The position numbers and the translations under genes were made by a program. A DNA stretch of 64,000 nt from CAZMGV01 sp964621525 [NCBI: uncultured bacterium]. Lineage in GTDB: Bacteria; JAGRBM01. Shown here in pieces: positions 45,792 to 54,310 of the stretch (position 1 is the first letter of the stretch; each line of letters begins with the position of its first letter). The stretch spans positions 186,001-250,000 of the forward strand of contig CAZUMS010000001.1 in the NCBI GenBank assembly GCA_964621525.1, written 5' to 3'. The notes beneath the pieces were generated by a model that was not told the DNA's origin, made no database searches, and saw only the letters and a program-made list of their open reading frames with translations.

Positions 45792-46205
45792 ATGAGTGAT
45801 TCGCCGGATCCCGGTTTCAAATCCGTTGACCGCCGCCGGTTCAAGGCTGACGGAGAGCCCAAGTCCGCCTCCGAATCCGGACCCGCTGAGGGCGATGCCT
45901 CCAGCGGCCTGAAAGGCGAGACCTTCGAGCGTCATCCGGAATCCGAGCCTCAGCCGCCCGAAGTGACTTTCGGGACCCTGTGCCTGTCTCTCCATACCCA
46001 GGCACTTTTTCACATGGGTCTCCTTCGTTCGCCCGAGGGCGAGGTCCCGCCGCCCAATCTCCCGCTGGCGCGCTATACGATCGACATTCTCCATATGCTC
46101 CGCGAAAAAACACGGAACAACCTGTCCGGCGACGAAGGGGAACTTCTGAACGGCCTCCTTTACGAGCTCCAGATGCGTTACCTCAGTGTGACGGGAAAGA
46201 AATAG
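45792..46205 (+). CDS. DUF1844 family protein
   Basis: 137 residues. The C-terminal 80 residues match DUF1844: PEVTFGTLCLSLHTQALFHMG, then ARYTIDILHMLREKTRNNLSGDEGELLNGLLYELQMRYL. The N terminus is a charged, probably disordered tail. The family is common in deltaproteobacteria and Planctomycetes and its function is not known. It heads the gene group with the HEAT and HD-GYP proteins, 22 bp before the next start. Confidence 0.88.
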   Translation: MSDSPDPGFKSVDRRRFKADGEPKSASESGPAEGDASSGLKGETFERHPESEPQPPEVTFGTLCLSLHTQALFHMGLLRSPEGEVPPPNLPLARYTIDILHMLREKTRNNLSGDEGELLNGLLYELQMRYLSVTGKK

Positions 46206-46227
46206 GGCGGGCATCTTCAAGGCCGGA

Positions 46228-47925
46228 ATGGAACCGCATCAGGACGAACGGGCGAGCAGCCGCGAAATCGAAGGGCTGCTGATCGAGCTCCAGAAGGGGA
46301 TTCGCGCCGTCGGGTTTTATCCGCCGAAGCACCCGGCCCTGACCAAGATCGTCCAGCAGTCCTACGCACCCTATCAGAAGGCCGCCCATGACAACGGCGA
46401 GTTCAGCTTCAGCGTCACCCGCGCCGGTATCTGGTACAACGAAAAGGTGCAGAGCCCCGAGAACGACGCCGTCAAGGGACTCGCCAAGCTGCTGTTCCAG
46501 CGCCGGATCAAGAAGCTGTTCTTTCTGGACGGCCTGACGGTCCAGGAGTGGTACCAGTTCCTCCGGAATGTCGCCAGCGAACCGGACGAACTGTACCAGC
46601 GCGGCGGACTCGAAACGCTGCTCAAGAAGTCGGGGGTCCGGCACGTCTTCGTCAACGACATCGACCTGAACTACCTGAAGCAGCCCAATAACCAGCAGGA
46701 GATCCCCCAGTTCGAGATTCCCGAGGAAGAACAGCCCGCGCCCGAACCGGAAGAGCCCCCCGAACAGCCCGAAGAAGCCACCCCATCCATCGCCCATTCC
46801 CGGGAACTGACGCCCGAGGGCTACGATCCGGATGAAGACGAAGACGGCGCCCGGTTTCGCCAGGAACTGGAGGATCGCGTCGCTCAGCTCGACGGGGCAC
46901 GCGACAATCCCGACGTCTACTATACCAATGCCGTCTCGCTGGCCGACCTGGCCTCCCGTCTGCTCGAGGCCCGGCGCTGGGGCATGCTGTTCCGGCTCAT
47001 CGAGTTTTTCGAGCAGGACACCCACAACCCCGACATCGCCGTGGACGTGAAGAAATACGCGATCCGGGCCATGCGGAAGATCGCCTCCCCGCAGGTGGCC
47101 CGCGCCCTTCTCACCGAACTGCTCACCGACGATAAATCCGAAGTCGAGGTCGAATCCCTGCTCCGGATCCTGTCCCTGTTCGGCACCGTGACCCTGGATG
47201 CGCTGGGCGAACGGCTGAAAACTCCCATCGATGACTATGGCAAGAATCTCGTGGCCCAGCTTCTCGCCCGTATCGGCCATCCGGCGATGCCGCTGATCCA
47301 GTCGCTGGCAAACGGGGAGACTTCCCCGGCGGTCGCCGAGATCGCCGCCATTACGCTGGGCGCCATCAAGGAACCGGGCGGGGTGCCGCTGCTCAAGGCG
47401 CTCCTCGCACGTAAGGAACCGGAAGTTCTCAATGCCGCCATCGACGCCCTGTTCTCGATCCGGGACCTCGAAGCCCTGAATGTGCTGGGCCGCTATCTTT
47501 CGGGTGACAATCCCCTGCCCCAGCGCCGCCGGATCCTGGACACCGCCGGGAACTACAAGGAGTTCCGCCTGATTCCCATCCTGCTGGACCTGTTCCGGCA
47601 GGCGGAGGACTTCGAGCTCACCCCGGACCTGCGCAAGGCGCTCAATATCTCGCTTGCCCGGATCGGCGGCAAGGCGGTCCACGAGGCGCTGATCGGCATT
47701 CTCAAGGCCCGCAAGCTGTTCGGTCCCGCGTTCGACCATCGCACGCTGTCGGACGCCCTAAAGATTATTGCCGCTTCCGGCGACCGGGACGTCCTGAACC
47801 ACCTTCGTGCCGACGTGAAGTTCAGGGATTCGGAGCTCCAACAGCAGCTCGCACAGACTCTTGAGCGCATGGAGCGGCGTCTGGCCGATACTGCCGGCCG
47901 GCTCGGGGAAAGGGCTGATTCGTGA
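46228..47925 (+). CDS. HEAT-repeat protein with an N-terminal module shared with the next gene
   Basis: 565 residues. Residues about 12-145 form a module resembling residues 2-135 of the HD-GYP protein encoded just downstream (GFYPPKHPALTKIV versus SLYPVEHPGFRRAI; GLTVQEW versus GLTAEEL; SGVRHVFV versus RGVTHILV). An acidic, Glu/Pro-rich linker follows (about 155-200). The rest is HEAT/PBS-lyase-type repeats (LLKALLARKEPEVLNAAIDALFSI). There is no signal peptide. It probably scaffolds protein contacts. Its stop overlaps the next start by four bases (GTGA). Confidence 0.85.
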   Translation: MEPHQDERASSREIEGLLIELQKGIRAVGFYPPKHPALTKIVQQSYAPYQKAAHDNGEFSFSVTRAGIWYNEKVQSPENDAVKGLAKLLFQRRIKKLFFLDGLTVQEWYQFLRNVASEPDELYQRGGLETLLKKSGVRHVFVNDIDLNYLKQPNNQQEIPQFEIPEEEQPAPEPEEPPEQPEEATPSIAHSRELTPEGYDPDEDEDGARFRQELEDRVAQLDGARDNPDVYYTNAVSLADLASRLLEARRWGMLFRLIEFFEQDTHNPDIAVDVKKYAIRAMRKIASPQVARALLTELLTDDKSEVEVESLLRILSLFGTVTLDALGERLKTPIDDYGKNLVAQLLARIGHPAMPLIQSLANGETSPAVAEIAAITLGAIKEPGGVPLLKALLARKEPEVLNAAIDALFSIRDLEALNVLGRYLSGDNPLPQRRRILDTAGNYKEFRLIPILLDLFRQAEDFELTPDLRKALNISLARIGGKAVHEALIGILKARKLFGPAFDHRTLSDALKIIAASGDRDVLNHLRADVKFRDSELQQQLAQTLERMERRLADTAGRLGERADS

Positions 47926-49253
47926 AAGCCTACGAACAGATCCTGACTCTCGTGGCGGGGGCCCTGAAGGCCAAGTCGCTCTATCCGGTCGAGCACCCGG
48001 GTTTCCGCCGCGCCATCGACAACCTGCTCGCGGCCCTCAAGCCCTTCCACCAGCAGGGCAAGGAAATCACGATCGGCGTCGCCGAGGACACCCTGGTCTG
48101 CGAGGACTTCGCCTCCTACAACCTGCCCGCCTCGTTGCAGGAGTTCCTGGAGAAACTCCAGGTCATCGAAATCAATGCCATACATTTCCAGCCGGGACTC
48201 ACGGCGGAAGAATTGTCCGACTGGGTGGAAGTGCTCGATTCCGACGACGCCGAAAAGAAAAAGGGCGACTGGGTTGCCGACGAACTGGTCCTGAGAGGCG
48301 TCACCCATATTCTGGTCGCACTGGTCACTCCCGATGCCGGCAAGGTTTACGGCGAGGCCCTGACCTACGTGGGTTCGCTGTTCGGCGAACTCCGCATGGG
48401 CGGGATCCCCCGGCCGGACAAGGCCAAGGGGATCGTCGGCGCCATGAACCGGTGCCTGAACAAGAACCCGTCGGCGCTCATCGGCCTCTCGATGATCAAG
48501 AGTTACGACAACTACCTGTTCAACCACTCGGTGAACGTGGCCATCCTGTCGCTGGCGCTCGCGAACGCCCTCGACCTGAAGGATCCGATTCTTTCCGCCG
48601 TGGGCCTCGGCGGACTGCTGCATGACCTCGGCAAGATCCGTCTCCCCCGGGAAGTGCTCATGAAGCCCGGGCGGCTGAGCCCCGCCGAATGGGAGGTCAT
48701 GAAGCAGCATTCGACCTTCAGCTTCGAGATCATCCAGGAAATGAACTCCCTGCAGGAAACCACCGCCCGGTGCGCGCTCGAGCACCACGTCCAGTACGAC
48801 CTCAAGGGCTATCCGAACCTGGGACCGGGCAACAGGCCGAATCCGTTTTCCCATGTGGTCGCGATTGCGGACTGCTACGACGCGATCACCACGCTGCGGG
48901 TCTACCAGAACCAGCATGGCCCGCGTGAAGCCCTGCTCATCATGGACAAGCTGGCGGGGACAAAACTGGATCCGCACTATTTCGAGCGGTTCGTGACCAT
49001 GCTGGGCATGTATCCCATCGGGTCGGTGCTCCGGCTCGAGACGAACGAGCTGGCCATCGTGACCGGCAGCAACCCCGAGCCCGGCGCTCCACCCAAGGTG
49101 AAGATCATCACGAACGGCTACGGCGACCGGCTTGAACACCCGGTTGAGATCAACCTCGCGGGGGCCCAGCCCGCGAGCGCGCCTTCGAGGCGCGTGATCG
49201 GCACGGTCGATCCCCTGCTCCGGAACATCGACGTTGCGGGTTACCTGAAATAA
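47922..49253 (+). CDS. HD-GYP-domain protein with degenerate signature
   Basis: 443 residues, GTG start at 47922. An N-terminal module (2-135) is shared with the upstream HEAT protein. The HD domain shows NHSVNVA (His202), LLHDLGKI (His234-Asp235), KQHSTFSFEII (His263) and EHHVQYDLKGYPNL (His288, His289). The canonical HHExxDGxGYP reads HHVQYDLKGYP, so the Glu and the first Gly of the signature are changed. The main metal ligands remain. HD-GYP proteins usually hydrolyse c-di-GMP; whether this one does is uncertain. It ends seven bases from a convergent HEAT gene. Confidence 0.87.
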   Translation: MKAYEQILTLVAGALKAKSLYPVEHPGFRRAIDNLLAALKPFHQQGKEITIGVAEDTLVCEDFASYNLPASLQEFLEKLQVIEINAIHFQPGLTAEELSDWVEVLDSDDAEKKKGDWVADELVLRGVTHILVALVTPDAGKVYGEALTYVGSLFGELRMGGIPRPDKAKGIVGAMNRCLNKNPSALIGLSMIKSYDNYLFNHSVNVAILSLALANALDLKDPILSAVGLGGLLHDLGKIRLPREVLMKPGRLSPAEWEVMKQHSTFSFEIIQEMNSLQETTARCALEHHVQYDLKGYPNLGPGNRPNPFSHVVAIADCYDAITTLRVYQNQHGPREALLIMDKLAGTKLDPHYFERFVTMLGMYPIGSVLRLETNELAIVTGSNPEPGAPPKVKIITNGYGDRLEHPVEINLAGAQPASAPSRRVIGTVDPLLRNIDVAGYLK

Positions 49254-49259
49254 AGGGCT

Positions 49260-49838
49260 TCAGACCGAGAGGACGCCAAGCGCCTCGGCTGCGGCACGGC
49301 GGAGCCGCGTGGGCCCCTTGGACAGAATGATCGTCAGGGCGTCTTCCACGGCCCGGTCGCCGATCCGGCCGGTGGCCTTGATCGCCGCTTCGACGACATC
49401 GACGTTCTTGCTGCGCAGCATGGCACGGAGCGTATTGACGATCTCCGGGTCCTTGAAGTTCGGCAGGATATCGATGATCGCGATCTGGCAGGTGGCCGTG
49501 TCGTTGGGGAGCAGTTCCAGAAGCGGCCCGATGGCTTTGGGGTGCGACTGGTCGCCGAGAGCCCGGATCGCTGCCGTACGGACGTCCTCGTCTTCCATCC
49601 GGAGAGCGAATACCAGTGCGGTCAGGGCCCGGTCGTGCCGGATGCGGCCGAAAGCATAAATCGCCCGGATCTGCGCCGCCTTGTCGCCCCGCTTGAAATT
49701 CTCGATCAGCAGGTCGAGATCCGAAAGTGCCTCTACCTGTTCCAGCGATTTCGAAGCCAGCTGGCGCACCTGTTCGTCCGGATCCTTGAGGGCGTTCCGG
49801 AGCGCATCGAAGCGCTTTTTCAGGTGTTCAGGAATCAT
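49260..49838 (-). CDS. Small HEAT-repeat protein
   Basis: 192 residues made almost entirely of HEAT/PBS-lyase-type helical repeats, for example LVFALRMEDEDVRTAAIRALGD, LRAMLRSKNVDVVEAAIKATGRIG and ALTIILSKGPTRLRRAAAEALG. No catalytic residues are visible. It lies six bases after the J-domain gene on the same strand, so probably co-translated with it, and faces the HD-GYP gene. Confidence 0.85.
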   Translation of the reverse strand: MIPEHLKKRFDALRNALKDPDEQVRQLASKSLEQVEALSDLDLLIENFKRGDKAAQIRAIYAFGRIRHDRALTALVFALRMEDEDVRTAAIRALGDQSHPKAIGPLLELLPNDTATCQIAIIDILPNFKDPEIVNTLRAMLRSKNVDVVEAAIKATGRIGDRAVEDALTIILSKGPTRLRRAAAEALGVLSV

Positions 49839-49844
49839 GGGCAG

Positions 49845-51155
49845 CTATTTCCCCAGCTCCTCGAGTTCCTGTTTCGCAAGGGCGTTGTTCTTGTCCTTCT
49901 TCAGCGCCTTTTTCAGGGCGTCCACGGCACCTTTGGTATCGCCTTTCGCCTTGAGAATCTGGCCGAAGAGCGTCAGGTATCTCCCGTTTTCCGGTTCCAT
50001 AATCAGTGCGGCCTCGCAATGATCCTTGGACATCTCCAGCCAGTCACCGTCCATGGCCGAAGCCCTCTGCCGCTCCTGGAACAGGAGCCGGGCATATTCG
50101 TACCGGTGAGCCGGGCGGGCAGGATCGATATCCACGACCTCTTCCAGCAGCTTGATCGCCTTGCGGGGATTGCCGCTGGCGATGTGAAGCGCATCCTCGA
50201 ACATCTGCTTGGCTTTCTTGACGTTCAGCTTGGGCTTCAGGAACTCGGCCTGTTTCTTGTATTCGCTGTTGTAGGGATCGAGCTGTGCCGCCAGCTGGAA
50301 GTTGCTGTACGCCTCCTGCCAGTGGCCGTGATTCATCTGCTGGTCGGCCTGCCTGGCCAGTTCGCGGGCTTTCTGGACCTTCATCCGGATCTGGTCGACG
50401 ATGGTCGCCGGCGCCGCCTTCGGGCGCGCCTGCTTTTCCGGTTCCGAGTCGAGCATTTCCAGTTCCGGCTCTTCTTCCCGGGCCTCGGCCTCGGCAAGCG
50501 CCTTCAGTTCACGGTCATGCGCCGCGCGGGACTGAGAATCGCTGAGCGTGTCATAGGCGCGGGTCAGGACGTCGAACGCCTGGTTGATGCGTTCCCCCCA
50601 CACGCCCGTATCCTGCCCGTAGAAATTGTCCGGATGGATCTCGGCAGCGATGGAGTGATAGGTCCGCTTGATGGTACGGTCATCGGCGTTGGGGGAGACA
50701 CCGAGAACTTCGTACCAGTAACCCAGCTCGCCGCGCTCGATTGCGCGCATGATGTGGGTGGCGGCCTCGACCGACAGACGGCCCGTGTCGGTCCCCTCCG
50801 GCAGTACGTAGGCTTCCGGTTCTTTGACACCACCGCCTGCGGGTTTTCCGGTCCCGCCGGTCTTCCCCTGGGCGAGACGGAGTTTCAGGTCGGTCATCGC
50901 TTTCGGCGACAGCTCGATCAGTTCGCCGTTTCGCAGGCGGACCTGAATCATCTTGAGGAGCATCAGCTTGGCGACCGATTCGTCAGTCCGGTCCGGTCCC
51001 CAGCCGGTCAGTGAGCGGAGGGCCTTGATGTTCGTGCCGCCGTCGATCCGGGACAAAAGGAACCCGTCCTCGGCGGTCAGCTCGCGCGAGTTAAAATCCG
51101 CCGCAGGCAACAGCGACGGAATGCCGTCTTCGGGCAACCGGAGAGAAACTCCCAT
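49845..51155 (-). CDS. J-domain protein with TPR region
   Basis: 436 residues. Residues about 20-95 form a helical winged-type domain (LLSRIDGGTNIKALRSLTGW). The J domain at about 145-215 keeps the Hsp70-stimulating HPD (AAEIHPDNFY). A charged segment follows, then TPR-like repeats (WQEAYSNFQLAAQLDPYNSEY, AIKLLEEVVDIDPARPAHRYEYARLL) to the end. It lacks the Gly/Phe and zinc modules of DnaJ, so it is a specialised co-chaperone that may recruit the DnaK encoded at 33627. It starts 22 bp after argF. Confidence 0.87.
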   Translation of the reverse strand: MGVSLRLPEDGIPSLLPAADFNSRELTAEDGFLLSRIDGGTNIKALRSLTGWGPDRTDESVAKLMLLKMIQVRLRNGELIELSPKAMTDLKLRLAQGKTGGTGKPAGGGVKEPEAYVLPEGTDTGRLSVEAATHIMRAIERGELGYWYEVLGVSPNADDRTIKRTYHSIAAEIHPDNFYGQDTGVWGERINQAFDVLTRAYDTLSDSQSRAAHDRELKALAEAEAREEEPELEMLDSEPEKQARPKAAPATIVDQIRMKVQKARELARQADQQMNHGHWQEAYSNFQLAAQLDPYNSEYKKQAEFLKPKLNVKKAKQMFEDALHIASGNPRKAIKLLEEVVDIDPARPAHRYEYARLLFQERQRASAMDGDWLEMSKDHCEAALIMEPENGRYLTLFGQILKAKGDTKGAVDALKKALKKDKNNALAKQELEELGK

Positions 51156-51177
51156 AACTGGCTGTGATATTAGATAC

Positions 51178-52095
51178 TTATCCCATCAAAAGGACAAGTA
51201 GCGCTTTCTGGGCATGAAGCCGGTTCTCGGCTTCGTCGTAAACGATCAGCTCGGCAGCGTCCTGGAGGTCCTCCGACAGTTCCTCGCCCCAGTGGGCCGG
51301 AAGGCAGTGCATGACTTTCGCACCGGGCCGGGCGAGCTTCAGCAGGGCCCGGTTGATCTGGAAGCCCTGAAACGCGTGGCGGCGGATTTCGGCTTCCTTC
51401 TCCTGCCCCATGCTGGTCCAGGTATCCGTGTAAAGGACATGGGCGTCCTTTACCGCCCCCTTGGGATCTTCGGTGACGGTCAGACGTGAGCCGCATTTAG
51501 CCCCGACGTGTTTCAGGAACTCCGGGTCGGGGCCGTACCCCTTCGGGTGGGCAATGGACAGCTGGAAATCGAAAAGGGCGCAGGCTTCGATCCAGGAGTT
51601 GGCGACGTTGTTCCCGTCGCCCACATAGGCGACCTTGACCTTCTCGAAAGATCCGAACTGTTCCTGCACGGTCATCAGATCCGCCAGCGTCTGGACCGGG
51701 TGCAGCAGGTCCGTCAGTCCGTTAATGACCGGGACGGTGGAATATTCGGCGAATTCCGCCAGCCGGGCGTGATCGAATGTCCGGAGCACGATGCCGTGAC
51801 ACATGCGGGAGAGCACCCGCACCGTGTCCTTGATCGTTTCGCCCCGGCCGAGCTGGATCTCGGACGGAGAAAGGAAAAGGGACCGCCCGCCCAGTTCCCC
51901 CATACCGACCTCGAACGACACCCGGGTACGGGTCGAGCTTTTCTCGAAGACCAGCGCAAGCGTCTTGCCCGCAAGCTGGCTGCTGTTTCGTCCGGCCGCC
52001 CGCTCGCGCTTCATTTCGATGCCGCGATTCACGATCTGCCGGATTTCGTCCGGTGAGAGGTCCGAAAGCTCAAGGAAGTGGCGAAGCCTGTTCAT
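51178..52095 (-). CDS. argF: Ornithine carbamoyltransferase
   Basis: 305 residues. Forms citrulline from ornithine and carbamoyl phosphate. The carbamoyl-phosphate loop FEKSSTRTRVSFE, HPVQTLADLMT and the ornithine-site HCLPAHWGEE are all intact. It is third in an argB-argD-argF group with 3-4 base spacers, so the arginine genes are very likely one operon. Confidence 0.96.
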   Translation of the reverse strand: MNRLRHFLELSDLSPDEIRQIVNRGIEMKRERAAGRNSSQLAGKTLALVFEKSSTRTRVSFEVGMGELGGRSLFLSPSEIQLGRGETIKDTVRVLSRMCHGIVLRTFDHARLAEFAEYSTVPVINGLTDLLHPVQTLADLMTVQEQFGSFEKVKVAYVGDGNNVANSWIEACALFDFQLSIAHPKGYGPDPEFLKHVGAKCGSRLTVTEDPKGAVKDAHVLYTDTWTSMGQEKEAEIRRHAFQGFQINRALLKLARPGAKVMHCLPAHWGEELSEDLQDAAELIVYDEAENRLHAQKALLVLLMG

Positions 52096-52099
52096 GTCG

Positions 52100-53323
52100 T
52101 CAGAGCCCCATCGCTTTCTGAAGGATCCGGCAGGCGGTATCCGCTTCCTTCGAGGTGATGTTCAGCGGCGGCACGAGCCGGATCACGTTGCCCGCCGTGC
52201 AGTTGGCGATGAGCCCCAGTTCCAGCGCCCGCTTCACGGTTTCCGGTCCCTCGCGGGTCACTTCGATGCCGATCAGAAGACCCATGCCGCGCACGTCCGA
52301 GATCAGTCCGGCTCCGGACCCGGCCTGGAGTTTCCGGAAGAACGACTGTATCCGTTCCCCCTGCTTGCGCACGTTCGCGAGGAGCGAAGGCTTTGACACC
52401 TCCCGGATGACGGCCAGTGCCGTCGCCGTGGCCAGCGGGTTGCCGCCAAACGTCGAACCGTGGGTACCCGGCCCCAGCGTTTCCATCACTTCCTTGCGGG
52501 CGCAGATGGCGCCGATCGGAACGCCGCCGCCAAGTCCCTTGGCCAGCGTCATGATGTCGGGCTCGTAGCCCATCTGCTCGTAGGAAAAGAGCGTGCCCGT
52601 CCGGCCCATGCCGGCCTGAATCTCGTCGACGACCAGGAGAGCGCCCTTCTCGCGGCAGATTTCCTTGACGCGCTTCAGGTAGTCCCGGCCGGGAACCACG
52701 ACACCGCCTTCTCCCTGAATGGGTTCCAGAGCGACCGCACAGGTCTTTTCCGTAACCGCTTCGGCCAGGGCCGCGGCGTTGTTGAACGGAACGAACCGGA
52801 TGCCGGGCAGGAGGGGCCCGAAGCCTTCGGCGTATTTCGTCTGACCGGTCATGGAAAGGGAGCCCACGGTCCGGCCGTGGAACGAATTGGACGTCGAAAC
52901 GATCTCGTACCGGCCGCCGTGCTCCATGCCCCACTTGCGGGCGAGCTTGATCGCCCCTTCGTTTGCTTCCGTACCCGAATTGCAGAAGAAGACCCGCCCG
53001 GTGAAAGAGCGTTTTTCGATCTCCTCCGCCAGTTCCGTCTGGGAGGGAATGTGGAAGTAGTTGGATATCTGTACGAGTTTTCCTGCCTGTTCCCGGATCG
53101 CTTTCGTCACGACCGGGTGGGCGTGCCCGAGGCAGTTCACCGCCACACCGGCGAGGAAATCCAGATACTTCTTCCCGTTGGCGTCCCAGACCCAGACGCC
53201 CTTCCCCTTGACCATCGCAATGGGGAAACGCCGGTAGGTAAACGCCACGCTGTCCAGCGTCCGTTTTTCCCAATCGAGGTTCAGGTCCCGTGCGGACGCC
53301 GTTTTCTTGCGCTTTGCTGCCAT
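52100..53323 (-). CDS. argD: Acetylornithine aminotransferase
   Basis: 407 residues, fold-type I PLP enzyme. Visible are FLAGVAVNCLGHAHP, FFCNSGTEANEGAIKLARKW, NSFHGRT, VDEIQAGMGRTG and the PLP lysine segment TLAKGLGGGVPIGA, then GSTFGGNPLA. The neighbours argB and argF support ArgD over other class III aminotransferases. It may also act in lysine synthesis. Confidence 0.95.
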   Translation of the reverse strand: MAAKRKKTASARDLNLDWEKRTLDSVAFTYRRFPIAMVKGKGVWVWDANGKKYLDFLAGVAVNCLGHAHPVVTKAIREQAGKLVQISNYFHIPSQTELAEEIEKRSFTGRVFFCNSGTEANEGAIKLARKWGMEHGGRYEIVSTSNSFHGRTVGSLSMTGQTKYAEGFGPLLPGIRFVPFNNAAALAEAVTEKTCAVALEPIQGEGGVVVPGRDYLKRVKEICREKGALLVVDEIQAGMGRTGTLFSYEQMGYEPDIMTLAKGLGGGVPIGAICARKEVMETLGPGTHGSTFGGNPLATATALAVIREVSKPSLLANVRKQGERIQSFFRKLQAGSGAGLISDVRGMGLLIGIEVTREGPETVKRALELGLIANCTAGNVIRLVPPLNITSKEADTACRILQKAMGL

Positions 53324-53326
53324 GGC

Positions 53327-54241
53327 TCAGGCGTCGTCCAGAAGGGGTTTTTCGGAAGCCTTATCCCGGACCGGGTTCCAGCTGATCTCCGTTCCGATGC
53401 CTTCTTCCGTGAAAATTTCGAGCAGGCAGGCGTGCTGCACGCGCCCGTCGATGATGTGGGTCTTGCGGACTCCGCCCTGAAGCGCGTCCAGACAGCAGTT
53501 CACCTTGGGGATCATGCCGCCCTTGATCACACCGCTGTCGATCAGCGTTTTCACCTGATCGGCGTTGAGCTGACGGAGCAGTTCCTTCGCCTCGTTCATC
53601 ACGCCGATCACGTCGGTCATGAGGATCAGTTTCTCCGCCTTGAGCGAGGCCGCGATCTTCCCCGCAACGATATCTGCGTTGATGTTATAGGCCTGGCCGT
53701 TTTCGTCAGCGCCGACCGGTGCAATGACCGGGATGAACTTGTCGGTGACGAGCGTGCGGATGACCTTGGGGTCGACCCGGTCGATCTTGCCGACAAAGCC
53801 GATGTCCCGGAGCTTTCCGGCGCCGTCGTCCATGAGCATCTTGGACGACTGGATCAGCCCGCCGTCCTTTCCTGAAATGCCGACCGCCCGGCCGCCCTGG
53901 GACTGGATCAGCGTCACGATTTCCTTGTTGACGTGTCCGGCGAGCACTTCCTCGACAACCACCATGGTTTCGGCGTCCGTCACCCGCATGCCGTTCACGA
54001 ACTCGCTCTTCACCCCGAAACGGGCCAGCCGTTCCTTGATCTGCGGTCCGCCGCCGTGAACCACGACGGGCTTCATACCGATGTATTTCATCAGGACGAC
54101 GTCGCGCGCGAAGCTGCGCTTCAGCTGGTCGTCCACCATGGCGTGGCCGCCATACTTGATGACGAAAACCTTGTCCGTGAAACGCCGGATATAGGGGAGC
54201 GCCTCCAGTAGGACGCCCGCCTTGTCGACGATGTGCTGCAA
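53327..54241 (-). CDS. argB: Acetylglutamate kinase
   Basis: 304 residues. Phosphorylates N-acetylglutamate, often the feedback-controlled step of arginine synthesis. Typical are [65 protein letters not shown] and [18 protein letters not shown]. It starts at a TTG at 54241 (MQHIVDKAG); no ATG or GTG alternative keeps the family N terminus. The N-terminal helix ahead of the kinase core, present here, is associated with arginine-sensitive hexameric forms, though the inhibitor site was not examined. Confidence 0.95.
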   Translation of the reverse strand: MQHIVDKAGVLLEALPYIRRFTDKVFVIKYGGHAMVDDQLKRSFARDVVLMKYIGMKPVVVHGGGPQIKERLARFGVKSEFVNGMRVTDAETMVVVEEVLAGHVNKEIVTLIQSQGGRAVGISGKDGGLIQSSKMLMDDGAGKLRDIGFVGKIDRVDPKVIRTLVTDKFIPVIAPVGADENGQAYNINADIVAGKIAASLKAEKLILMTDVIGVMNEAKELLRQLNADQVKTLIDSGVIKGGMIPKVNCCLDALQGGVRKTHIIDGRVQHACLLEIFTEEGIGTEISWNPVRDKASEKPLLDDA

Positions 54242-54257
54242 AGAGGTTCTGCTTTCC

Positions 54258-54300
54258 GGCGGCCTCTTCTTCCGGCCGCCGCGGACCGCCTTTCCGGCGG
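54258..54300 (-). promoter_or_regulatory. Two tandem hairpins in the hslU-argB spacer
   Basis: GGCGGCC (54258-54264) pairs with GGCCGCC (54274-54280), and CCGCC (54286-54290) pairs with GGCGG (54296-54300). They fill the 69-base gap just upstream of the TTG start of argB. There is no clear T-run. They could be a terminator or attenuator separating the hsl and arg genes. Confidence 0.35.
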
Positions 54301-54310
54301 CTTTCCGAAG

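Noticed and set aside
46183-47739. 518-codon open frame on the minus strand
   Set aside because: Complement of the well-supported HEAT-repeat gene; composition is a mirror of it.
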